NCBI RefSeq assembly: GCF_001428075.1
Contig: NZ_LMSI01000005.1
Location: 51,708 to 115,707, forward strand
DNA: 64,000 nt
From: Arthrobacter sp. Soil764
Lineage (GTDB): Bacteria; Actinomycetota; Actinomycetes; Actinomycetales; Micrococcaceae
Direction of reading: 5' to 3'
The notes beneath the pieces are model-generated. The model ran no database searches. It was not told where the DNA came from and saw nothing but the letters and a program-made list of their open reading frames with translations. Position numbers and translations under genes: made by a program. This document shows, in pieces, positions 8,409 through 15,472 of this stretch (position 1 is the first letter of the stretch; every line of letters begins with the position of its first letter).

Positions 8409-8903
8409 ATGACCGAGAACACCCAGCCAGGCTGGCGCATCGTCGTCGGCAACGACGAAGCCGGCGTGGAATACAAGAATGCCCTGCGCGAACTGCTGGA
8501 GGCGGACCCGCGCGTTGCGTCGGTGGAGGACGTAGGAGTCGGCGCCGACGACTCCACGGCCTACCCGCACCTGGCCGTCGCCGCAGCCCGCAAGGTGGCC
8601 GCCGGCGAAGCGGACCGCGCGCTGCTGATCTGCGGCACCGGCCTGGGCGTGGCCATTTCGGCCAACAAGGTACCGGGCATCCGGGCCGTCACCGCACACG
8701 ACAGCTATTCCGTGGAACGCTCCGTGCTGTCCAACAACGCGCAGGTTCTGACCATGGGCCAGCGCGTCATCGGCCTGGAACTTGCCAAGAAGCTGGTGGG
8801 CGAGTGGCTCAACTACCGCTTCGATGAAAACTCCGCATCCGCGGCAAAAGTAGACGCCATCTGCTCCTATGAGGGCGCGTCGGAAGGACTTGAAACCAAA
8901 TGA
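8409..8903 (+). CDS. RpiB/LacAB-type sugar-phosphate isomerase
   Basis: 164 residues, usual RpiB size. Active-site Cys C75 in ICGTGLG, followed by [13 protein letters not shown]. The family interconverts aldose and ketose phosphates. In tetritol catabolism RpiB relatives (EryI, DerI) turn D-erythrulose 4-phosphate into D-erythrose 4-phosphate, which enters the pentose phosphate pathway. It starts 9 bp after the kinase and overlaps the next gene by 4 bp (ATGA), so it belongs to the same operon. Ribose-5-phosphate isomerase activity is the alternative. Confidence 0.87.
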   Translation: MTENTQPGWRIVVGNDEAGVEYKNALRELLEADPRVASVEDVGVGADDSTAYPHLAVAAARKVAAGEADRALLICGTGLGVAISANKVPGIRAVTAHDSYSVERSVLSNNAQVLTMGQRVIGLELAKKLVGEWLNYRFDENSASAAKVDAICSYEGASEGLETK

Positions 8904-9853
8904 GCACCCGTAACATTGCCGTCGTCGGCTCCGGCTACATGGGCGGCGGCATCGCCCAGGTCCTGGCGCTCGCCGGAGCCCGCGTGGCACTGGCGGACGT
9001 CTCCGCCGAAATCGCCCAGGGCAACTACGAACGCCTGCTGAAGGAATCCAACGAATTCGTCGCGGCAGGCCTCTTCCCGGCCAATGCCACGGACCTCCTC
9101 AAGGAAAACCTCTGGGCCGCCAAGGACATCGAAGAAGCAGTAGCTGACGCCGAGTACATCGAGGAAGCAGTGCCCGAGGTCCTCGAGATCAAGCACGCCA
9201 CCCTGGGACGGATCAGCGCCGCAGCCCGCCCCGATGCCATCATCGGCTCCAACACCTCCACCATCTCCATCGCCAAGCTGGCCGAGGTGGTGGACAACCC
9301 GGAGCGCTTCCTGGGCGTCCACTTCTCCAACCCGGCCCCGTTCATCCCCGGCGTGGAAGTCATCCCGCACGAAGGAACTTCCGAGGCAACGGTCCAGGCC
9401 GCCCGCACCATCGTCGGGGAGACCGGCAAGGAAACAGCCACCGTCAAGGACGTCACCGGCTTCGTGCTGAACCGGCTCCAGTACGCCCTCTTCCATGAGG
9501 CGGCACAGGTTGTGGAGGAAGGCATCGCCACCGCTGAGGACGTGGACACGCTGGTGCGCACCACCTTCGGTTTCCGGCTTCCTTTCTTCGGGCCGTTCGC
9601 GATCGCGGACATGGCGGGCCTGGACGTTTACGCCTTCTGCTACAAGTCGCTGCAGACCGGCTTCCCGGAGCGGTTCGCCACCCCGAAAATCCTGCAGGAC
9701 AAGGTCGACGCCGGCCAGCTGGGCACCAAGACCGGCTCCGGGTTCCTCGACGTCCCCGCTGACCGCACCGCAGCCCTGGTTGCCTACCGGAACAAGGCGT
9801 ACGTCGCCATGCAGAAGCTCATCGAGGAACTGGGCCCGGCCCCGCTGTCCTGA
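8900..9853 (+). CDS. 3-hydroxyacyl-CoA dehydrogenase-like NAD-dependent 3-hydroxyacid dehydrogenase
   Basis: 317 residues. Rossmann motif [10 protein letters not shown] (8-17), SNTS (117-120), catalytic H141 in [17 protein letters not shown], and a helical C-terminal domain. No hydratase domain, thiolase or acyl-CoA ligase is nearby, so fatty-acid oxidation is unlikely. Members such as L-gulonate 3-dehydrogenase oxidise C3 of sugar acids. Oxidising a pentonate at C3 would give a beta-keto acid that loses CO2 to form erythrulose, the presumed substrate of the kinase. Start overlaps the RpiB stop. Family call firm, substrate inferred. Confidence 0.82.
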   Translation: MSTRNIAVVGSGYMGGGIAQVLALAGARVALADVSAEIAQGNYERLLKESNEFVAAGLFPANATDLLKENLWAAKDIEEAVADAEYIEEAVPEVLEIKHATLGRISAAARPDAIIGSNTSTISIAKLAEVVDNPERFLGVHFSNPAPFIPGVEVIPHEGTSEATVQAARTIVGETGKETATVKDVTGFVLNRLQYALFHEAAQVVEEGIATAEDVDTLVRTTFGFRLPFFGPFAIADMAGLDVYAFCYKSLQTGFPERFATPKILQDKVDAGQLGTKTGSGFLDVPADRTAALVAYRNKAYVAMQKLIEELGPAPLS

Positions 9854-9885
9854 GCGCGCCGGCCCTCCACACAAAGGAACACTTC

Positions 9886-10653
9886 ATGACAGCATTCCCC
9901 GCAGACCGCACCGTTATCGTTACCGGTGCGGTCTCCGAACGCGGCATCGGCCGCGCAACAGCCGACTACCTCGCCGAGCGCGGCTGGAACATCGGTGTGG
10001 TCGACCTCGATGATGCCGCCTGCAAGGCGGTGGCCAAGGAGCTGGCGGAAAAGCACGGCGTCAAAGCCCACGGTGCCGGCGCCAACATCGCCGACGAAGC
10101 ATCGGTCCGGGCTGCCATCGACGAAATCGAGGCCGAACTTCCGCAGCTGGTGGCCCTGGCCAACATTGCGGGCGTCAGTTCCCCGGTGCCGTACCTGGAC
10201 CTGGACGCCGCCGAATGGGACCGCGTCCTCAGCATCAACATGAACGGGGTCCACTACGCCACCCGCCGGGCCGCCGAATCGATGGCCAGGAACCGGCTGG
10301 GGCGGATCGTGAACATCTCCTCCGTCTCCGCCCAGCGCGGCGGCGGGACCTTCAGCAAGACGCCGTACTCCGTGGCCAAGGCGGGCGTCATCGGCCTGAC
10401 CCGCGCCACCGCCCGCGAACTGGGGGAGTACGACATCACCGTCAACGCCATCTCTCCTGGCCCCATCGACACCGACATCATGGGCGGCACGCTGAGCGAG
10501 GAACGCAAGGATGAGCTGGTCAAGGACCTGGTGGTGAACCGCGTGGGCAGCCCCCGCGATGTGGCGGCCGCCATCCATTTCCTGATTGGCGAAGACGCCG
10601 GCTACATCTCGGGCCAGACGCTCAACGTCGACGGCGGACTGTACATGCACTGA
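9886..10653 (+). CDS. Short-chain dehydrogenase/reductase (second copy)
   Basis: 255 residues. TGAVSERGIG (13-22), S148, Y161 and K165 (YSVAK). Closely resembles the SDR at 3923-4699 along its length, including the INAISPGPIDTDIMGGTL segment, so the two are paralogs probably acting on related or stereoisomeric substrates. AAAGGA precedes the ATG. It sits 32 bp after the 3-hydroxyacid dehydrogenase and ahead of a hairpin and the second permease. Confidence 0.85.
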   Translation: MTAFPADRTVIVTGAVSERGIGRATADYLAERGWNIGVVDLDDAACKAVAKELAEKHGVKAHGAGANIADEASVRAAIDEIEAELPQLVALANIAGVSSPVPYLDLDAAEWDRVLSINMNGVHYATRRAAESMARNRLGRIVNISSVSAQRGGGTFSKTPYSVAKAGVIGLTRATARELGEYDITVNAISPGPIDTDIMGGTLSEERKDELVKDLVVNRVGSPRDVAAAIHFLIGEDAGYISGQTLNVDGGLYMH

Positions 10654-10685
10654 CTGGCACCCCGCCGGGGAGCCACCACTCAAAG

Positions 10686-10708
10686 CCTGCGGGCCGCCGG
10701 CCCGCAGG
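10686..10708 (+). terminator. Hairpin between the second SDR and second permease
   Basis: CCTGCGGGCCG (10686-10696) pairs with CGGCCCGCAGG (10698-10708); no T-run. Likely partial termination or an RNA-processing site inside a longer transcript. Confidence 0.45.
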
Positions 10709-10743
10709 GAAATCATCAATGTCACCACTCGAAGGAGAGTGTT

Positions 10744-12090
10744 GTGTCCGAAACCACCGCAACATCCAAGGAACTTCTGGCCCGTCCGGTCCTGAAGTCC
10801 GCAATCTTCAAGGCGGCCCGCCGGCTCATGCCGATGCTGGTTATCCTGTACGTCGTTTCATTCCTGGACCGCACCAACGTCGGCTTTGCCGAGGCGGCAC
10901 TGGGCGCGGACAAGGGGGTGTCCGCAGCGGCCTTCGCCCTCGGCGCAGGTATCTTCTTCATTGGCTACGCGATCTTCGAGATTCCCAGCAACCTGCTGCT
11001 CAAGAAGGTCGGCGCCAAGATCTGGCTGGCACGCATCGCCATCACCTGGGGCATCGTCTCCGCGTGCTTCGCCTTCGTCCAGGGCGAGACCTCGTTCGTG
11101 ATCCTGCGGTTCCTCCTCGGCGTGACTGAGGCCGGCCTCTTCCCGGGCGTGATCATGTACCTGGCCGAATGGTTCCCGAACAAGGTGCGCGTCCAGATGT
11201 TCGCCATCTTCTACCTGGCCCAGCCGTTCTCGCAGATGATCGGCAACCCGCTGTCGGGCTGGCTGATCAACATCGGCGACCAGGTGCCGGGCCTGCGCGG
11301 CTGGCAGGTGATGTTCTTCGTTGAAGGCATGCTGGCCGTCCTGGCAGGCATCGCCGCGTTCTTCTTCCTCATCAACGGTCCTGAAAAGGCGAAGTTCCTC
11401 AACCGGGAGGAGAAGTACGCGCTGAAGGAAGTCATGGCACTTGAGGACAACATCAAGGACGAACACGGTCCCCGGGGCATCCTCGCCGCCATGCGCAACG
11501 GCCGCGTCTGGTATTTCACCGCCATCTACTTCTGCCTGCAGATCGCAGTCTACGGCGTGACGTTCTTCCTGCCGCAGCAGGTCTCCTCGCTGACAGGGCA
11601 GAAGGTGGGACTCGCCGTCGGCCTGCTGATCGCCGTGCCGTGGTTCTTCGGCATCTTCTCCTGCTACTTCATCGGCAAGGCCGCGGACACCGTGGCCAAG
11701 CGGCGGAAGTTCGGCACCATCCTGTTCCTCTCCACCGGCCTGTGCATCTTCGGCTCAGCCTGGGCGGGGACCAACCACCAGCCGGTCCTGGGCATGATCT
11801 TCATTACCCTGGCCGTGTGCAGCTTCCTGGCAGTGGGCCCTGTTGTCTGGTCCTATCCCACCGCTTTCCTGGCCGGCTCCGCGGCCGCGGCAGGTATCGG
11901 TTTGATCAACTCGCTGGGTAACCTGGGCGGATTTGTCGCACCCATCCTCCGGACGGCCGTCAACGAAGCCACACACTCACCCACCGGCTCCATGGGTGTT
12001 TACGCCCTGGGCGTCCTGCCCTTCGTGGCCGCAGCGATGATGTACGCCACCAAGCGGTTCAAGAACAAGGCCGACGACCTGCTCGACTGA
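10744..12090 (+). CDS. MFS transporter, ACS type (second copy)
   Basis: 448 residues, about 12 membrane segments, signature VVSFLDRTNVGFAEAAL after RRLMPMLVILY. Same ACS subfamily as the permease at 2564-3913 and visibly related through the N-terminal half. GTG start at 10744 behind GAAGGAG (10731-10737). It forms a second transport-dehydrogenase pair with the SDR upstream, so the island may import two related acids or polyols. Exact substrate unknown. Confidence 0.87.
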   Translation: MSETTATSKELLARPVLKSAIFKAARRLMPMLVILYVVSFLDRTNVGFAEAALGADKGVSAAAFALGAGIFFIGYAIFEIPSNLLLKKVGAKIWLARIAITWGIVSACFAFVQGETSFVILRFLLGVTEAGLFPGVIMYLAEWFPNKVRVQMFAIFYLAQPFSQMIGNPLSGWLINIGDQVPGLRGWQVMFFVEGMLAVLAGIAAFFFLINGPEKAKFLNREEKYALKEVMALEDNIKDEHGPRGILAAMRNGRVWYFTAIYFCLQIAVYGVTFFLPQQVSSLTGQKVGLAVGLLIAVPWFFGIFSCYFIGKAADTVAKRRKFGTILFLSTGLCIFGSAWAGTNHQPVLGMIFITLAVCSFLAVGPVVWSYPTAFLAGSAAAAGIGLINSLGNLGGFVAPILRTAVNEATHSPTGSMGVYALGVLPFVAAAMMYATKRFKNKADDLLD

Positions 12091-12114
12091 GCACCAAAAG
12101 TAAGAGGAAACCCA

Positions 12115-12921
12115 ATGCGCACCTCCGGCAGCAGCACAGGCAACGGCACCGTCTACGTCGGTGTCAGCACCAAAATGTACCTGGGATACCAGGCAAGCCT
12201 GCGCTGGCTGTCGGAGGTGCGCTCCGTTGTGGACGAAAGGCCCGGACTGGGCAAGGACTCCGCGGTCCGGGTCTTCGTCATCCCTTCCTTCCCGGTCCTG
12301 GAACCGGCCGGACGGATCCTGGCCGGCTCGCCCGTCCTGCTGGGCGCACAAAACTGCGCCTGGGGAGACGGGCCCCTGACCGGCGAAGTGAGCCCCGGCA
12401 TGCTGGCCGAGCTCGGCGTCACGCTGGTCGAAATCGGCCACGCGGAACGCAGGCGGCTGTTCGCCGAAGATGACGCCGTGGTGGCGCGCAAGGTGCGCGC
12501 CGCCGCCGGCCATTCCCTCACCCCGCTGCTGTGCATCGGTGAGCCGGACATGCTCGACGCCGGTGCTGCCGCGGATTTCTGCGCCGGACAGGTCCATGCA
12601 GCCACCGGCGGGGACCCCGCGCTGCTGGACCGCCTGGTGCTGGCCTACGAACCCGTGTGGGCCATCGGCGCAGAGGCGCCCGCCCCGCCGCACCACGTCA
12701 ACTCCGTGCTGGACCTGCTCCGTGCTGAGCTGGGTCCGGACTGCCCCCTGATCTACGGCGGCAGCGCCGGGCCCGGGCTGCTGCCGCAGCTCCCCGCCGC
12801 GGACGGGCTCTTCCTGGGCCGCTTTGCCCACGACGCCGGAAACCTGGGCCGCGTACTGGACGAGGCCCTTGCCTTAACTCAGACCCGCGCCCCGGCCAGC
12901 AATTCCTCAAGCCGCTCGTAA
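12115..12921 (+). CDS. Atypical triosephosphate-isomerase family enzyme, probable tetrulose-phosphate isomerase
   Basis: 268 residues, TIM fold. Catalytic K20 (STKMYLG), H109 (EIGHAERR) and E179 (LAYEPVWAIG) are kept, and the phosphate loop YGGSAGPG is present. Two active-site neighbours differ from glycolytic TPI: the Asn two residues before the Lys is Ser (S18) and the Ser after the His is Ala (A110). The family includes EryH/LerI-type enzymes that isomerise L-erythrulose 1-phosphate to D-erythrulose 4-phosphate, which the RpiB-type enzyme here could take further. The last about 14 residues overlap the opposite-strand SRPBCC gene. Confidence 0.82.
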   Translation: MRTSGSSTGNGTVYVGVSTKMYLGYQASLRWLSEVRSVVDERPGLGKDSAVRVFVIPSFPVLEPAGRILAGSPVLLGAQNCAWGDGPLTGEVSPGMLAELGVTLVEIGHAERRRLFAEDDAVVARKVRAAAGHSLTPLLCIGEPDMLDAGAAADFCAGQVHAATGGDPALLDRLVLAYEPVWAIGAEAPAPPHHVNSVLDLLRAELGPDCPLIYGGSAGPGLLPQLPAADGLFLGRFAHDAGNLGRVLDEALALTQTRAPASNSSSRS

Positions 12922-13364
12922 CCTTCGCTTATGCCGCCCTCCATGCCGGACTGCGCCATGCCGTCGCGCGCCTCCTGGCTGGGGTAGACGGAGTGGCCCC
13001 GCAGCCGGGTCCGCCCGTTGCCCAGGTCCTCAAACGTCATGAAATCCAGGCTGACCACATCCGGGTACCCGCCGAACTCGAACGTCTGGATGGCGAATTC
13101 GTTGTCCCGGACCGTGTGGAAGATGCCCTTGAACTCGTAGGCCACCCCGTCCGGTCCCGTGTGCAGGTAGCTGTAGCTGCCGCCCGTGCGGAAGTCGTAG
13201 TGGCCGATTTCCATCTTCATGCCCCGCGGGCCCAGCCACTGGACAATGAGGTCCGGCTCTTTGTGCGCGCGGAACACGTCCGCGACCGGAAAATCGAACT
13301 CGCGCTCAAAATCGATGAAGGGGACGCCCTCGGGAACGCTGAGTTTCAGGGAATTGCTCATCAT
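12879..13364 (-). CDS. SRPBCC/AHSA1-like ligand-binding protein
   Basis: 161 residues (160 if the second ATG at 13361 is used, which has better spacing from AAGGAG). START-like fold of the activator-of-Hsp90 type: FEREFDFPVADVFRAHKEPDLIVQWLGP is the classic first strand and helix, and SEGYERLEELL the closing helix. Function is normally unknown ligand binding, and such genes very often follow an ArsR regulator as here. Its start overlaps the ArsR stop. Convergent with the TPI-like gene, sharing 43 bp at the 3' ends. Confidence 0.85.
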   Translation of the reverse strand: MMSNSLKLSVPEGVPFIDFEREFDFPVADVFRAHKEPDLIVQWLGPRGMKMEIGHYDFRTGGSYSYLHTGPDGVAYEFKGIFHTVRDNEFAIQTFEFGGYPDVVSLDFMTFEDLGNGRTRLRGHSVYPSQEARDGMAQSGMEGGISEGYERLEELLAGARV

Positions 13365-13720
13365 GACTCCTTGGAGGATTGATCGCCGCTGTCCGCGGTG
13401 TTTGATCTAAGCACGGCATCCAGGCTGCGGAACTGCCCTTCACGCACCAACCGGTAGCGGTCGATCCATGCGGTCAGCGCCTCAAGCCGCGCCGGGTTCA
13501 GGTGGACGGGCCTGCGCTGGGCGTCCCTGCTTCGGGTCACCAGTTCCGCCTGCTCGAGCACCTGGATATGTTTCGAAACCGCCTGCTTGGAGATTTCGAA
13601 TGGTTCTGCCAATTCGTTCACTGTTGCCGGGCCCCGGCTGAGCCGGGCAATGATGCTCCTTCGCACGGGATCTGCCAAGGCCATGAAGGCCGAGTCCAAG
13701 GCCGCACTTTCTGAGTTCAT
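13361..13720 (-). CDS. ArsR-family transcriptional regulator
   Basis: 119 residues from ATG 13720; a TTG at 13756 would extend it but lies inside the operator. Winged helix at about 10-85 with FMALADPVRRSIIARLSRG and the recognition helix SKQAVSKHIQVLEQAELV. No Cys metal pair is visible, so it is of the SRPBCC-partner type rather than a metal sensor. A perfect 14-bp palindrome lies 34 bp upstream. Operon with the SRPBCC gene. Confidence 0.88.
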   Translation of the reverse strand: MNSESAALDSAFMALADPVRRSIIARLSRGPATVNELAEPFEISKQAVSKHIQVLEQAELVTRSRDAQRRPVHLNPARLEALTAWIDRYRLVREGQFRSLDAVLRSNTADSGDQSSKES

Positions 13721-13753
13721 TGTTATCCGTTTCTCTACAACCTTCTGGTTTAT

Positions 13754-13767
13754 CAACCAGTTGGTTG
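13754..13767. promoter_or_regulatory. ArsR operator
   Basis: CAACCA-GT-TGGTTG, a perfect 14-bp inverted repeat just upstream of the ArsR start. AACCA/TGGTT palindromes are common for ArsR regulators paired with SRPBCC genes (recalled, not searched). Confidence 0.7.
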
Positions 13768-13830
13768 TCTAAGCGTAGCCCCCTCCTCGTGCCGCTTCAA
13801 GGCCTGAAGCCCTTGCCTGCTGGATTCGCA

Positions 13831-13854
13831 GTTTGTTAGTATGTCAGTACAAAC
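13831..13854 (+). promoter_or_regulatory. Operator at the tautomerase promoter, shared with the iolC promoter
   Basis: GTTTGT (13831-13836) and ACAAAC (13849-13854) form an inverted repeat. AGTATGTCAGTACAAAC (13838-13854) is identical to 14329-14345 upstream of iolC. A -10-like TAGTAT (13837-13842) lies inside it. A shared inositol regulator is the likely binder. Confidence 0.65.
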
Positions 13855-13873
13855 TATGTGAAGGAGAAGTTCC

Positions 13874-14278
13874 ATGCCATTGGTCCGCATTGACGTAAAT
13901 GAAGGGCGCACCGCCGAGGACCTGCAGCAGCTCAGCCGCGGAATCCACGATGCAATCCTTGCCGAGTACGGCATTCCGGAGCGGGACTACTTCCATATCC
14001 TGACCGAGCACCCGCAGGGCCAGATCTTCGCGCAGGATGCCGGACTGGGGTTCGAGCGCACCGGAGGTGTGGTCATGATCCAGATCTTCACCCAGGGCGG
14101 GCGTTCGCAGGAGGCCAAGCAGCGGCTCTTCGCTGCGGTGGCCGAAAAGCTTGCGGCAGTTGGCGTGGCGGGGGAGGACGTCTTCATTGGCTATGTCGAA
14201 AACACGGCCGGCGACTGGTCCTTTGGCTTTGGCCGCGCGCAGTACGTAACGGGCGAATTGGCTGTACCGAAGAAGTAG
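13874..14278 (+). CDS. Tautomerase-superfamily protein
   Basis: 134 residues, single-domain. MPLVRIDVNEGRTAEDLQQLSRGIHDAI begins with the Pro that becomes the N-terminal catalytic base once Met is removed. The length and the RDYFHILTEHP segment fit the longer Tautomerase_2-like branch rather than 62-residue 4-oxalocrotonate tautomerases. AAGGAG precedes the ATG. It carries the same 17-bp operator as the iolC promoter downstream, hinting at a role in inositol or keto-enol sugar metabolism; that is inference. A 7-bp hairpin (14285-14308) follows. Confidence 0.82.
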   Translation: MPLVRIDVNEGRTAEDLQQLSRGIHDAILAEYGIPERDYFHILTEHPQGQIFAQDAGLGFERTGGVVMIQIFTQGGRSQEAKQRLFAAVAEKLAAVGVAGEDVFIGYVENTAGDWSFGFGRAQYVTGELAVPKK

Positions 14279-14284
14279 GAGAAG

Positions 14285-14308
14285 CGCCCATTCATTGGGG
14301 GATGGGCG
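14285..14308 (+). terminator. Hairpin after the tautomerase gene
   Basis: CGCCCAT (14285-14291) pairs with ATGGGCG (14302-14308), 10-nt loop, no T-run. Weak terminator candidate separating the tautomerase from the iol operon. Confidence 0.45.
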
Positions 14309-14328
14309 GATCGCAAAACCTCGTTGTA

Positions 14329-14353
14329 AGTATGTCAGTACAAACCTTTGACA
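14329..14353 (+). promoter_or_regulatory. iolC promoter region: IolR-like operator and -35
   Basis: AGTATGTCAGTACAAAC (14329-14345) repeats the site at 13838-13854. It is followed 2 bp later by a consensus -35 TTGACA (14348-14353). The -10 is not clear. TATGTC-N4-CAA-N-C also occurs ahead of the GntR gene at 29163-29177. Confidence 0.65.
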
Positions 14354-14467
14354 GGACATTCGATCTAGGGCAAAGTAGTGCCTGTGGCCCACACCACGGC
14401 CTGCCAGTCCCGGAACCCCTGCCCCTCAAAGGATTCGAGTTCCACACCAGAAAGGTCCACGATTCAC

Positions 14468-15472
14468 GTGACCCACGAGCTTCTTACGATCGGGCGCATC
14501 AGCGTTGATATCTACCCGAACGACATCGGGGTTGGCCTGGAGGACGTTAATTCCTTCGGCAAATACCTTGGCGGTTCGCCATCCAACGTCGCCGTTGCAG
14601 CAGCCCGCCACGGACGCCGCACCGGCGTCATCACCCGCACCGGGGATGATCCGTTCGGCACCTACCTGCACCGCGAACTGCACAAGTTCAACGTCGATGA
14701 CACTTACGTCACGCCGGTCAAGGACTGGCCCACCGCGGTGACCTTCTGCGCCATCAAGCCAGCCACGGACGAGTTTCCGCTGTACTTCTACGGCCGGTTC
14801 CCCACCGCGCCGGACCTGCAGATCGAGGCCGGGGAACTGGACCTCGACGCCATCCGCGGAGCCGGGATTTTCTGGTCCACCGTCACGGGCCTGTGCCAGG
14901 AACCCTCCCGCAGCGCCCACATCGCCGCCCACCAGGCCCGTCCCCGCACCGGCCTGGCCGAGGGGCAGTACACCATCCTGGACCTGGACTACCGGCCCAT
15001 GTTCTGGGCATCGGAAGAGGAGGCCCGTGCCGAGGTCGCCAAGATCCTGCCGCATGTCACTGTCGCCATCGGCAACGACAAGGAATGCGCCGTGGCCGTG
15101 GGTAAAGGCACCCCGGATGAGCAGGCAGACCGGCTCCTGGCCGCCGGCGTGGAAATCGCCGTCGTCAAGCTTGGCGCGGAAGGCGTGATGGCCAAGACCC
15201 GCACCGAACGCGTGGTCTCCGCTCCCGTCCCGGTGGAAACCCTCAACGGCCTGGGTGCCGGCGACTCCTTCGGCGGCGCGTTCTGCCACGGGCTGCTGTC
15301 GGGCTGGCCCCTGGGGCAGGTCCTGGACTACGCCAACGCCGCCGGCGCCATTGTTGCTTCCCGCCTTTCCTGCGCCGATGCCATGCCGACGCCGGACGAG
15401 GTCACCTCGCTGCTGGCCGAACGCGGCCGCGCGGTTCCGGGCGCCTCAATTCCCGAAGGAGCAGCACTGTGA
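14468..15472 (+). CDS. iolC: 5-dehydro-2-deoxygluconokinase
   Basis: 334 residues from GTG 14468, where homology to PfkB kinases begins (VTHELLTIGRISVDIYP); upstream in-frame sequence reads as leader. Ribokinase-family motifs: GGSPSNVAVAAARHG near 37-50 and the catalytic GLGAGDSFGGAF near 260 with the Asp base. It phosphorylates 5-dehydro-2-deoxy-D-gluconate in myo-inositol breakdown. First gene of the iol operon; its stop overlaps the next start by 4 bp (GTGA). Confidence 0.95.
   Translation: MTHELLTIGRISVDIYPNDIGVGLEDVNSFGKYLGGSPSNVAVAAARHGRRTGVITRTGDDPFGTYLHRELHKFNVDDTYVTPVKDWPTAVTFCAIKPATDEFPLYFYGRFPTAPDLQIEAGELDLDAIRGAGIFWSTVTGLCQEPSRSAHIAAHQARPRTGLAEGQYTILDLDYRPMFWASEEEARAEVAKILPHVTVAIGNDKECAVAVGKGTPDEQADRLLAAGVEIAVVKLGAEGVMAKTRTERVVSAPVPVETLNGLGAGDSFGGAFCHGLLSGWPLGQVLDYANAAGAIVASRLSCADAMPTPDEVTSLLAERGRAVPGASIPEGAAL

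Noticed and set aside
8900..9853. Fatty-acid beta-oxidation enzyme
   Set aside because: The family is right, but no hydratase, thiolase or acyl-CoA ligase is nearby and the gene is embedded, with overlapping ends, in a sugar-kinase/isomerase operon.
13721..13756. Extended ArsR start at TTG 13756
   Set aside because: The codon lies inside the 14-bp operator; ATG 13720 starts the conserved protein.
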